A program made the translations under genes and the position numbers. Below, piece by piece: positions 28,901 to 42,700 of a stretch of 64,000 nt of DNA. The notes under the pieces are model-generated. The model was not told where the DNA came from and did no database searches. It worked only from the letters and a program-made list of their open reading frames with translations. This DNA comes from Penium margaritaceum. Taxonomy: Eukaryota > Streptophyta > Zygnematophyceae > Desmidiales > Peniaceae. The stretch is from assembly GCA_023375785.1 (NCBI GenBank), contig SZWC01000580.1, positions 289,621-353,620 of the forward strand. The letters run 5' to 3'. The stretch's first letter is position 1. Each line of letters starts with the position of its first letter.

Positions 28901-31900
28901 AAACTCTTACATGCAATTAAATGCACTTACATGCACTTAAACGCACTTACACGCACTTACACCTAATTACACGCACTTACACGTACTTACACCCATTTAC
29001 ACGTACTTACACACACTTACACGCACTTCTACGTACTTATCCATACTTACACGCACTTACACGCAGTTACACACACTTATACGCACTAACACGCACTTAC
29101 ACGCACTTACACACACACACACATGCACTTATACGCACTTATATGCACTCTCACGCACTTACACGCACATGCACACACTTACATGTACTTACACGCACTT
29201 ACACAGACTTACACACACTTACAAGCACTTATACGTACTTACATAGTATTCCACACACTTACACACCCTTACATGCACTTACACGCACTTCCATGCACTT
29301 ACACGTACTTGCACGCACTTGTACATACTTATACTCTTACACACTCTTACACCCACCTACACGTACTTACACCCACTTACATGCACTTACACGTACTTAC
29401 ACGTACTTACATGCACATACACACACTTAACCGCAATTACATGCACTTGCACGCACTAACACGCACTTATATGCACTTACACGTAATTACACACACATAC
29501 AAGCACTTACAATAACTTACACGCACTTACACACACTTACATATACTTCCGCACACTTATACATACTTACACGCACTTACACGCACTTACACACACTTAC
29601 ACGTACTTACACAGACTTAAACACACTTACAAGCACTTGCACGTACTTACACGCACTCACACTCACTTACACGCACTTATATGCACTTACACGGAGTTAC
29701 ACGCACTTACAAGCACTTACAAGAACTTACACAAACTTACACGCACTTCCACATACTTACGCGCACTTACATGCACTTACACACACTTACACACACTTAC
29801 ATACACTTATATGCACTTACACACGCTTACATACACTTACATACACTTACGCAGACTTGCACACACTTATACACACTTGCACATACTTATACACACTTAC
29901 ACGCAGTTAATTGCACTTTCACGCACTTACACACACCTACACTCACTTACATGCACTTACACACACTTAAAAACACTTACACGCAATTACATGCACTTAT
30001 ACATACTTAAAAGTACTTACACACACTTACATGCACTTACATACAATTACACGCACTTACATGCACTTACACACACTTTCACGCTCTTACAAGTACCTAC
30101 ACACACTTACACGCACTTACACACACTTACAAGTACTTACATGCAGTTACATAAACCTACACGCAGTTACACGCACTTACACGTACTTACAGGCACTTAC
30201 AAACACTTACACGCACTTACTCACACTTACACACATTTACACATACTTAGATGTACTTACACGCACTTACACACATTTACACGTAATTTCATGCACTTCC
30301 ACACACTTACACACACTTACACGCACTTACACGTACGTATCCGTACTTACACGCACTTACACGCAGTTATATACACTTATACGCACTTACACGCAGTTAC
30401 ATGCACTTACATACACTTACATGCACTTACATGCACTTACATGCACTTTCACGCACTTACACACACATACAAGTACTTACGTGTACTTACACGCACTTAC
30501 ACGCACTTACACACACTTACATGCACTTACACATAGTTCCACGTACTTACAAGCACTTACACGCACTTACACGCACTTCCACGTACTTACACGTACTTGC
30601 ACACACTTGTACACACTTACACATACTTACGCAAAATTACACGCTCTTACACGTACTTACACGCACTTACATGCACTTACACACACTTACACGCACTTAT
30701 GTGCACTTATAAGTACTTACGGGCACTTATACGCACTTACATATACTTACACGCACTTACATGTACTTACATGCACTTACACGTACTTACAAGAACTTGC
30801 ATGCACTTACACCCACTTACACGCAGTTACATGCACTTACACATACTTACATGCAATTTCATGCACTTACACATACTTACATACACTAACATGCACTTAC
30901 ACACACTTACACGCACTTATACACACTTACACGCACTTACACGTACTTATACGCACTTACACGCACTTACACGCACTGACACACACTTACACACAGTTAA
31001 TTGTACTTACATGTGCATACATGTACTTACACAAACTTACACATACTTACACATACTTATAGGCACTTATAAACACTTACATTCACCTACACGTACTTAT
31101 ACGCACTTCCATGCACTTACACACACATACACGCACTTACACGCACTTACATGTACCTACACGCACTTGCAAGTGCTTACACGTACTCGCACACACTTAG
31201 ACGCACTTACACTTACTTACACGCACTTATACGTACTTATACGCACTTACACGCAGTTAATTGAACTTACACAAACTTACATGCACTTACACGCACATAC
31301 ATATACTAACACGTACTTACAAACACTTACACGTACTTATACGCACTTACACACACGTACACGCACGTACATACACTTACATGCACTTACACATACTTAC
31401 ACGCACTTACATGCACTTACATGCACTTACACGTACTTACACACACTTACACGTACTTAGACACACTTACACGCTTTTACATGCAATTACACGTACTTAC
31501 ATGCACTTACACACACTTCCACGTAATTACACGTACTTACACGCACTTATACGTACTTACACGCACTTACACGCACTTACACGTACTTACACGCACTTAC
31601 ATGCACTTACACACACATATACGCAGTTACACACACTTACATGCATTTACACGCACTTACACGTACTTACACGCACTTCCACGCACTTACACACACTTGC
31701 ATACACTTGCACACACTTACACATACTTACACACACTTATACGCACTTACATGCACTTACATGCACTTACATGCACTTCAATGCACTTACACGTACTTAC
31801 ATGCACTTACACGCACTTACAAACACGTACACGCACTTACATGCACTTACACGCATTTACACGCACTTACACGCAGTTACATGCACTTCAATGCACTTAC

Positions 31901-33689
31901 ATGCACTTGCACGTACTTATACGTACTTACACATACTTACACACACTTACACACACTTATACGTACTTACACGAACTTACATGCACTTACACACACTTAC
32001 ACGGACTTACGTGCACTTACATGCACTTACACGCACTTACAATAACTTACATGCACTTACACCCACTTACACGCAGTTATACGTACTTACACATGCGTAC
32101 ACACACTTACACGCACTTACACAAACTTACACGCACTTACACGCACTTACACGCACTAACACACACTTACATGCACTTACACACACCTACACGCACTTAC
32201 AGGTACTCAAATGTACTTGCACACACTTACACGTACTTACACGTACATATACGCACTTACAAACACTTACATTCACTTACACGTACTTATACGCACTTCC
32301 ATGCACTTACATGCACATACACGCACTTACACGCACTTACACGTACCTACACGCACTTGCAAGTACTTACACGTACTCGCACACACTTACACGCACTTAC
32401 ACTTACTTACACGCACTTATACGTACTTATATGCACTTACACGCAGTTAATTGTACTTACACAAAATAACATGCACTTACACGCACTTACATATACTAAC
32501 ACGTACTTACAAACACTTACACGTACTTATACGCACTTACACACACGTACACGCACATACACACACTTACATTCACTTAGACATACTTACACGCACTTAC
32601 ATGCACTTACATGCACTTACACGTACTTACACGCACTTACACGTACTTACACACACTTACACGCTTTTACATGCAATTACACGTACTTACATGCACTTAC
32701 AAACACTTCCACGTAATTACACGTACTTACACGCACTTACACGTACTTACACGCACTTACATGCACTTACACACACATGTACGCAGTTACACACACTTAC
32801 ATGCATTTACACGCACTTACACGTACTTACACGCACTTCCATGCACTTACATGCACTTGCACGCACTTGTACACACCTACACATACTTACACACACTTAT
32901 ACGCACTTGCATGCACTTAGACACACTTACATGCACTTCAATGCACTTATAGGTACTTAAATGCACTTACACACACTTACGAACACGTACACGTACTTAC
33001 ACGCACTTATACGCACTTATACGCACTTACATGCACTTACATGCACTTACATGCACTTGTACGCATTTACACGCACTTACACGCATTTACATGCACTTCC
33101 ATGCACTTACATGCACTTGCACGTACTTGTACGTACTTACACATACTTACACACTTACACACACTTATACGTACTTACACGAACTTACATGCACTTACAC
33201 GCACTTACACGCACTTACATGCACTTACAGGCACTTACACGCACTTACAATAATTTACATGCACTTACAACCATGTACACGCAGTTACACGTACTTATAC
33301 ACACGTACACACACTTACACGCACTTACACACACTTACACGCACTTACACGTACTTACACGCACTTACACACACTTATATGCAGTTACACACACTTACAC
33401 GCACTTACAGGCACTCACATGTACTTGCACGCACTTACACATACTTACACATACTTATACGCACTTACATGCACTTACACGCACTTACACATACTTATAC
33501 GCACTTACATGCACTTACACGCATTTACAGGCACTTATACGTGTTTACACGCACTTACACGCACTTACACTTACTTACACGTAGTTAATTGCACTTACAC
33601 ACACTTACACGTACTTACACGACTTACACGTACTTACACGCACTTACATGCACTTACACGCACTTACACACACCTACACGCACGTATAC
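25928..33689 (+). repeat. Decamer satellite, left arm part B (unit ACTTACACGC)
   Basis: Continuation of the same satellite in the same orientation after the Copia element. About 7.8 kb of the same unit and variant spectrum, with marker units GCAGTTAATTG at about 25946, 27527, 29907, 30995, 31255 and 32446. It ends at the strand flip near 33690. Confidence 0.98.
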
Positions 33690-33710
33690 ATAACGTGTGT
33701 AAGTGCGTGA
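33676..33710. other. Strand-switch point of the decamer array (head-to-head inversion)
   Basis: To the left the top strand reads CACCTACACGCACGTATAC. To the right it reads ACGTGTGTAAGTGCGTG and stays in that orientation for 23 kb. A GTATAC palindrome lies at 33684-33689. The arms around it are only quasi-palindromic, so no unique spacer sequence separates the two orientations. Confidence 0.9.
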
Positions 33711-36700
33711 AACAACATGTAAGTGCGTGTAAGTATGTGTAAGTGCGTATAAGTGCGTGTAAGTACGTGTAAGTGCGCATAAGTGCCTGTAAGTGCATGT
33801 AAGTACGTGTAAGTGCGTGTAAGTGCATGTAAGTGCGTGTAAGTATGTGTAAGTACGTGTAAGTATGTGTAAGTGTGTGTGAGTGTAAGTGCATGTAAGT
33901 GCATGTAAGTGCGTGTAAGTACGTGTAAGCGTGTGTAATTGCATGTAAGTGTTCGTAAGTACGTGTAAGTACGTGTAAGTGCGTTTGAGTGCGTGTAACT
34001 TTATGTAAGTGCGTGTAAGTACGTGTAAGTGCAAGTAACTCCATATAAGTACGTGTAAATGCATGTAAGTGCGTGTAAGTGCGTGTAAGTATGTGTAAGT
34101 GTGTGCAAGTGCGTGCAAGTGCGTGGAAGTACGTGTAAGTGTGTGTAAGTGCGTGTAAGTGTGTGTAAGTACCTCTAAGTGCGTGTAAGTGTGTGTAAGT
34201 GTGCGTAAGTACGTGAAAGTTTGTGTAAGTGTGTGTAAGTTCTTGTAAGTGCGTGTAATTACGTGTAAGTGCATATAAGTGCGTGTAAGTACGTGGAAGT
34301 GTGTGTACGTATGTGCAAGTGCTTGTAAGTGCGTGTAAGTGCGAATAAGTGCATGTAAGTGCGTATAAGTATGTGTAAGTGTGTGTAAGTACGTGTAAGT
34401 GCATAGTAGTGCGTGTGAAGTGCGTGTAAGTGTGTGTAAGTTTGTGTACGTATGTGTAAGTATGTTTCAGTGCATGTAAGTGTGTGTAACTGCGTGTAAC
34501 TGCGTGAAAGTACGTGTAAGTACGTGTAAGTGTGTATAAGTGCACATAAGTGCGTGTAAGTGTGTGCAAGTGCGTGTAACTGCATGTAAGTATGTGTAAG
34601 TACGTGTAAGCACGTGTAAGTGTGTGTATGTGTGTGTAAGTGCGTGTAAGTGTGTGTAAGTGCATGTAAGTGCGTGTAAGTACGTGTATGTGCATGTAAG
34701 TGTGTGTAAGTGCGCGTAAGTACGTGTAAGTGTGTGTAATTGTGTGTACGTTTGTGTAAGTACGTGTAAGTGCGTGTAAGTGCGTGTGAGTGCGTGTAAG
34801 AGTGTATAAGTACGTGCAAGTATGTGCAAGTGTGTGTAAGTGTGTGTAAGTGCATGTAAGTGGTGTAAGTGCGTGTAAGTGCGTGTAAGTGTGTGTAAGA
34901 ATGTGTAAGTGTGTGTGTGTGCATGTAAGTACATGTAAGTGTGTGTAAGTACATGTAAGTGCATGTAAGTGCGTGTAAGTGCGTGTAAGTGCGTGTAAGT
35001 ACGTGTAAGTACGTGTGAGTGCGTGTAAGTGTGTATACGAGCGTATATGTGCATGTAAGTGCATATCAGTATGTGAAAAGTGGGTACAAGTGCGTGTAAG
35101 TGCGCGTAAGTGCGTGTAAGTGCATGTAAGTGCGTGTGAGTGCGTGTAAGTGTGTGAAAGTGTGTGCAAGGACCTACAAGTATGTGTAAGTACGCGTAAC
35201 TGCGTGCAAGTGCGCGTAAGTGTGTGTAAGTGCGTATAAGTGCGTGTATGTGCATGTAAGTGCGTGTAAGTACGTGTAAGTGCATGTAAGTACGTGTAAC
35301 TACGTGTAAGTGCGTGTAACTGCGTGTAAGTGTGTGTAAGTGCGTGTAAGTGCGTGGAAGTGCATGTAAGTACGTGTAAGTGCATGTAAGTGCGTTTAAG
35401 TATGTATAAGTGCATGTAAGTATTTGTAAGTGCGTGTAAGTACGTGTGAGTGTGTGTACGTTCGTGTAAGTGCGTATAAGTATGTGTAAGTGCAATTGAC
35501 TGCGTGTAAGTACGTGTAAGTATGTATAAGTATGTGTAAATGCGTATAAGTGTGTATAAGTGCGTATAAGTGCGTGTAAGTGCATGTAAGTACGTGTAAG
35601 TGCGTGTAAGTGCGTGAAAGTGCGTGTACGTGTGTATACGTGTGTGTAAGTGCTTGTAAGTGCATGTAAGTGCGTGTAAGTGTGTGTAAGTACGTGTAAG
35701 TACGTGTAGGTATGTGTAAGTCCGTGTAAGTGTGCGTAAGTGCATGTAAGTGTGTATAAGTACGTGTAAGTGTGTGCAAGTGCATGTAAGTGCGTGTAAG
35801 TTTGTGTAAGTGTGTATACGTGCGTGTAAGTACGTGTAAGTACGTGTAAGTGCTTGTAAGTGCGTGTAAGTGCGTGTAAGTGCATGTAAGTGCGTGTAAG
35901 TGCATGTAAGTGTGTGTAAGTACGTGTAAGTGCGTGCACATGTGTGTAAGTGTGTCTAAGTGTGTGTAAGTGCGTGTAAGTGCGTGTAAGTGCATGTAAG
36001 TGTGTGCAAGTATGTGTAAGTATGTGTAGGTGCATGTAAGTCCGTGTAAATGCAAGTAAGTACGTGTAAGTGCGTGTAAGTGCGTGTAAGTGTGTATACG
36101 TGTGTGTAAGTATTTGTAAGCATGTGTAAGTGCATGTAAGTGTGTGTAAGTGCGTGTAAATACATAAAAGTGTATGTAAGTGCGTTATAATGCGTGTAAT
36201 TTTGTGTAAGTGCGTGTAACCATATGTAAGTGTGTGTGGTTTTGTGTAAGTGTGTGTAAGTGCGTGTAAGTGCGTGTAAGTATGTGTAAGTGCGTATAAG
36301 TGTATGTAAGTGCATGTATGTACGTGTAAGTTGTTTGAGTGTATGTAAGTACATGTACGTGCGTGTAAGTACGTGTAAGTGCGTATTAGTGTGTGTAAGT
36401 GCGTGTGAGTGCATGTAAGTGCATGTAAGTGTGTGTAAGTGTGTGTAAGTGTGTGTAAGTACGTGTAAGTGCGTGTAAGTGTGTCTAAGTGTGTGAAACT
36501 AACGTATAAGTACGTGTAAGCGTGGATAAGTGTGTGTAAGTGTGTGTAAGTGCGTGTAAGTGTGTATAAGTGCGTGTAATTGCGTGTCAGTGCGTGTAAG
36601 GACATGTAAGTGTGTGTAAGTGTGTGTAAGTGCATGTAAGTGTGTATAAGTGCTTGTAATTGTGTGTAAGTGCCTGTAAGTACGTATAAGTGCGTGTAAC

Positions 36701-39700
36701 TGTGTGTAAGTGCGTGTAAGTGCACGTAAGTGCGTGTAAGTACGTGTAAGTACGTGTAAGTGCTTGAAAGTGCACGTAGCTACGTGTAAGTGTGTGTAAG
36801 TACATGTAAGAACGTGTAAGTGCGTGTAAGTGTGTGCAAGTGCGTGTAAGTGTATGTAAGTACGTATAAGTGCATGTAAGTGCGTGTAATTGCGTGCAAG
36901 TCTTTATAAGTGCGTGTAAGTACATGTAAGTGCAAGTAAGTGCGTGTAAGTGCGTGTAAGAACAATTAACTGCGTATAAGTGCGTGTAAGTGTGTGTAAG
37001 TACGTGTAAGTGCGTGTAAGTGTGTGCAAGTGTGTGTAAGTGCGTGTGAGTGCATGGAAGTGTGTGTACGTACGTGTAAGTGCATGTAAGTACTTGTAAG
37101 TGTGCGTAAGTGTACGTAAGTGCGTGTAAGTGGGTGTAAGTTCTTATAAGTGCTTGTAAGTGCGTGCAAGTACGTGTAAGTGCATATAAGTACATTTAAG
37201 TGGGTATAAGTGCGTGTAAATGTGTGTTCGTGCATGTAAGTGCGTGTAAGTGCATGTAAGTGCGTGTTAGTGCGTGTAAGTGGGTGTAAGTATGTGTGAG
37301 TGCATGTAAGTGCGTGTAACTGCGTGTAAGTGCATCTTAGTGCGTGTAAGTGCGTGTAAGTTTTCATAGGTGCGTGTAAGTCCGTGTAAGTGTGAGTAAG
37401 TGCGTGTAAGTACATGTAAGTATGTGAAAGTGTGTGTAAGTGTGTGTAAGTGTGTGTAAATGCATGTAAGTGCATGTAAGTGTGTGTAAGCAGGTGTAAG
37501 TGTGTGTAACTGCGTGTAAGTGCGTGTAAGTGCGTCTACGTGTGTGTAAGTGCGTGTACATACATGTAAGTGTATGTAAGTGTGTGTAAGTGCGTGTAAG
37601 TACGTGTGCGTTCATGTAAGTACATTTAAGTGCATGTAAGTGCATGTAAGTGCGGGTAAGTGCGTGTATTTAGGTGTAAGTTCGTGTAAGTGCATGTAAG
37701 TGTTTGTAAGTGCATGTAAGTGTGTGTAAGTATGTATAAGTGCGTATAAGTGCGTGTAAGTGTGTGTAACTGCGTGTGAGTGCATGTAAGTGTGGGTAAG
37801 TTTGTGTAAGTGCGTATTAGTGGGTATAAGTGCGTATGGGTACGTGTAAGTGCATGTAAGTGCGTGTAGATGTGTGCAAGTATATGTAGGTGTGTGTAAG
37901 TGCGTGTAAGTGTGCAAGTGTGTGTAAGTGGGTGTAAGTGCGTGTAAGTGTGTGTAGGTACGTGTAAGAGCATGTAAGTACGTTTAAGTGCATGCAAGTG
38001 CGTGTAAGTACGTGTAAGTACGTGTAAGTGCTTGTAAGTGCGTGTAACTGCGAGTAAGTGCGTATAAGTACGTGTAACTATTTGTAAGTGCGTCTAAGTG
38101 CATGTACGTGTGTGTAAGTACATGTAAGTGCATATAATTGCATGTAAGTGCGTGTAAGTGCGTGTAAGTGTGTGTAAGTGCGTGTAAGTGCGTGTATATG
38201 CATGTAAGTACGTGTAAGTGTTTGTAAGTGAGTATAAGCATGTGTAAGTGCGTGTAAGTGCGTGTAAGAGCGTGTAAGTACAATTAACTACATCTAAGTG
38301 CGTGTAAGTGCGTGTAAGTGCGTGTAAGTACGTGTAAGTGCGTGTACGTGTGTGCAATTACGTGTAAGTACGTGTAAGTGCATGTAGGTGCGGGTAAGTG
38401 CATGTAAGTGCGTGTATGTATGTGTAAGTGCGTGTAAGTGAGTGTAAGTATGTGTAAGCACGTGTAAGTACGAGTAAGTGTGTGTAAGTACGTGTAATTG
38501 TGTGTACGTCTTTGTAAGTACGAGTAAGTGCATGTAAGTACGTGTAAGTTCGTGTAAGTGCGTGTAAGTGTGTATAAATACAATTAACTGCGTGTAAGTG
38601 CGTGTAAGTACGTGTCAGTGCGTGTAAGTGCGTGTAAGTATGTGTAAGTACGTGTAAGTGTGTGCAAGTACGTATAAGTGTGTGTAAGTGCGTGTATGTG
38701 TGTGTAAGCGCGTGTAAGTGCATATAAGTGTGTGTAAGTGCGCATAAGTGCGTGTAAGTGCGTGTAAGTATGTGTAAGTTCTTATAAGTGCTTGTAAGTG
38801 TGTGTAATTGTGTGTAAGTACGTATAAGTGTGTATAAGTGTCTGTAAGTATGTGTAAGTGCGTGTAAGGGCTTGTAAGTGCGTGTAAGAAGGTATAAGTA
38901 TGCGAAAGTACGTGTAAGTACATGTAAGTGCGTGTGAGCACATGTAAGTGTGTGTAAGTGCGTGTAATTGCGTGTGTGTGTAAATACATGTAAGTGTGTA
39001 TAAGTACGTGTAATTACGTATAGGTGCGTATATGTCCGTGTCAGTGCACGTAAGTGCGTGTAAGTGCGCGTAAGTGCGTGTAAGTGTGTATAAGGGTGTG
39101 TAAGTGCGTGTAAGTACGTGTATGTGCGTGTAAGTAAGTGTAAGTACGTGTAAGTGTGTGTAAGTGTGTGTAAATTCATGTAAGTGCATGTAAGTGCATG
39201 TAAGCACGTGTAAGTGCGTGTAAGCACGTGTAAGTGCGTGTGACTGCATGTAAGTACGTGTAAGTGCTTGTAAGTGCATGTAAGTACATGTAAGTGCGTG
39301 TAAGTGTATGTAAGTACATGTAAGTGCGTCTAAGTATGTGTAATTTTGTGTAGTTGCGTGTAAGTGCATGTAAGTGCGTGTAAGTATGTGTAAGTGCATG
39401 TAAGTGCGTGTTAGTGCGTGTAAGTGCATGTAAGTGCGTGTAAGTGCATGTAAGTGCGTGTAAGTACGTGTAAGTACATGTAAGTGTGTGTAAGTGTGTG
39501 TAAGTGTGTGTAAGTATGTGTAAGTGCGTGTAAGTGCGTATAAGTGCGTGTAAGTGCGTCTAAGTATGTGTAAGTACGTGTAACTGTGTGTAAGTGCGTG
39601 TAAGTGCGTGTAAGTGCATGTAAGCGTGTGTAAGTGTGTGTAAGTGCGTGTAAATACGTGTACGTATATGTAAGTGTGTGTAAGTGCGTGTAACTATGTG

Positions 39701-42700
39701 TAAGTGCATGTAGCTATGTGTATGTGTGTGTAAGTACGTGTAAGTGCGTATAAGTGCATGTAAGTGCGTATAAGTGCGTATACGTGTGTGTAAGTGCGTG
39801 TAAGTGCACGTAAGTACGTGTAAGTTTTTTTAAGTGCGTGTAAGAACGTGTAAGTGCGTGTACGCTTGTGTAAGTATGTGTAAGTGCGTGTTAGTACAAT
39901 TAACTGCGTGTAAGTCCGTGTAAGTTTGTATAAGTGCGTGTAACTGCGTGAAAGTAAGTGTAAGTGTGTGCAAGTACGTATAAGTACGTGTAAGTGTGTG
40001 TAAGTGTGTGTAAGTGAGTGTAAGTGCGTGTACGTGCGTGTAAGTGCGTGTAAGTGCTTGTAAGTGCATGTAAGTGCGTGAACGTATGTGTAAGTACGTG
40101 TAAGTGTGTGTAAATGCATGTAACTGTTTGTAAGTACGTGTAAGTGTGTGTAAGTGCGTCTAAGTGCGTGTAAGTACGTGTAAGTACAATTAACTATGTA
40201 TAAGTATGTGTAAGTGCGTGTAAGTGCAATTAACTGCATGTAAGTACGTGTAAGTGCGTGTTATTGCGTGTAACTCTTTGTAAGTGCGTGTAAGTACGTG
40301 TAAGTGCGTGTAAGTGCGTGTAAGTTTGTTTAAGTACGTGTAAGTGTGTGTAAGTGCAATTGGCTGTGTATAAATGCATGTAAGAACGTATAAGTGTGTG
40401 TAAGTGCGTATAAGTGCGTGTAAGTGTGTACAAGTACGTGTAAGTGCATGAAAGTGTGTGTTAGTGTGTGTAAGTACGTGTAAGTGTATGTAAGTGTGTG
40501 TAAGTGCGTGTAAGTGTGTGTAAGTGCGTGTAAGTGTGTGTAAGTGTGTGTAAGTGCGTGAAAGTACGTGTAAGTGTGTGTAAGTACATGTAAGTGTGTA
40601 TAAGTACGTGTAAGTGCGTGTAGGTATTTTTTAAGCCCGTGTCAGTGCGCGTAAGTGCGTGTAAGTGCGTATAAGTGCATGTAAGAGTGTCTAAGTGTGT
40701 GTAACTGTGTCTAAGTGCGTGTATGTGCGTGTAAGTGCATGTAAGTACTTGTAAGTGTGTGTAAGTGCGTGTAAATGCGTGTAAGTGCATGTAAGTACGT
40801 GTAAGCAGGTGTAACTGCGTGTAACTGATGTAAGTGTGTATAAGTGTGTGTAAATGCATGTAAGTGCATGTAAGTGCGTGTAAGTGCGTGTAAGTGTGTG
40901 TAAGTGTATGTAAGTGTGTGTAAGTGTGTGTAAGTACGTGTAAGTTCGTGTAAGTGTCTGTAAGTGCATGTAAGTACGTGTAAGTGTGTGTAAGTGTGTG
41001 TACGTGTGTGTATGTGTGTGTAAGTGCGTGTAAGTACATGTAAGTGTGTGTAAGTGCATGCAAGTGCGTGTTAGTATGTATAAGTGCGTGTAAGTGCGTG
41101 TAAGCCTTTGTAACTGCGTGTAAGAGTGTGTAAGTGCGGTTAAGTGCGTGTAAGTGCGTGTAAGTACGTGTAAGTGCGTGTAAGTGCGTGTAAGTGTGTG
41201 TAAGTATGTTTAAGTGCGTGTAAGTGCGTGTTAGTATGTGTAAGTACGTGTAAGTGCGTGTAAGTGTGTGCAAGTGCGTGTAAACATGTGTAAGTGCGAG
41301 TAACTGTGTGTAAGTGTATGTTGCTATGTGTACGTGTGTGTAATTGCGTGTAAGTGTGCATAAGTGTGTGTAAGTGCATGTAAGTGCATGTAAGTGCGTG
41401 TAAGTGTAAGTGCGTGTAAGTGCGTGTATGTACGTGTATGTATTTGTAAGTGCGTTTAAGTACGTGTTAGTACGTGCAGGTGTGTGTAAGTTTGTGTAAG
41501 TGCATGTAAGTGCGTGTAAGTGCAATTAACTGCGTGTGAGTGTGTGTAAGTACGTGTAAGTGTATGTAAGTGCGTGTAAGTGAGTGTAAGTGTGTACAAG
41601 TAGGTGTAAGTATGTGTAAATGTGTGTAAGTGCGTGTAAGTGAGTGTAAGTGCGTGTAAGTATGTATAAGTACTTGTAAGTGCGTGTATGTGCGTGTAAG
41701 TGTGTTTAAGTGCGTGTAAGTGCGTGTAAGTGCGTGTAAGTGCGTGTAAGTGCGTGTAAGTGCGTAAGTGCGTGTAAGTGTGTGTTAGTGCGTGTAAGTG
41801 CATACAATTTCGTGTATGTGCGTGTAAGTGCGTGTAAGTGCGTGTAAGTGCATGTAAGTGCGTGTAAGTGCATGTAAGTGCTTGTAAGTGCGTGTAAGTG
41901 CATGTATGTATGTGTAAGTGCATGTAAGTGCATGTAAGTACGTGTAAGTGCGTGTAAGTACGTACAAGTATGTGTAACTGCATGTAAGTACGTGTAAGTG
42001 TGGGTAAGTGTGTGTAAGTGTGTGTAAGTGCGTATAAGTGCGTATAATTGCGTATACGTGCATGTAAGTACGTGTAAGTGCGTGTAAGTACGTGTAAGTG
42101 CGTGTAAGTGCGTGTAAGTATGGGTAAACACGTGGAAGTGCATGTAAGTGTGTACAAGTACGTGTAAGTGCGTGTAAGTGCGTGTAAGTGTATGCAAGTA
42201 CGCGTAAGTGCGTGTAAGTATGTATATGTGTGTATAACCGCATCTAAGTGCATGTAAGTGCTTGTAAGTACGTGAAAGTGCGTGTAAGTGCGTATAAGTG
42301 CATGTAACTAATTGTAAGTGCGTATAACTATGTGTATGTGTGTATAAGTACGTGTACGTGTCTATAAGTGTGTGTAAGTGCGTGTAAGTACATGTGAGTG
42401 CGTGTAAGTGCGTGTGAGTGCATGTAAGTATGTGTAAGTGTTTGTAAGTGCGTGTAAGTATGTGTAAGTGTGTGTAAGTCTGTGTAAGTGTGTGTAAGTG
42501 CATTTAACTGCATGTAAGTGCATGTAAGTACATGTAAGTGCGTGTAAGTACGTGTAAGTGCGTGTAATTGTGTGCAAGTACGTGTAAGTGCGTGTAAGTG
42601 CATGTGAGTGCGTGTAAGTGGGTGTAATTGTGTGTAAGTGTGTGTAAGTGCGTGCAAGTGCGCGTAAGTGTGTGTAAGTGCGTATAAGTGCGTGTAAGTA

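Noticed and set aside
33676-33710. Fused telomeres at the strand switch
   Set aside because: The unit is not a known telomere repeat, and in a telomere fusion the G-rich strands converge on the junction, whereas here they run outward.
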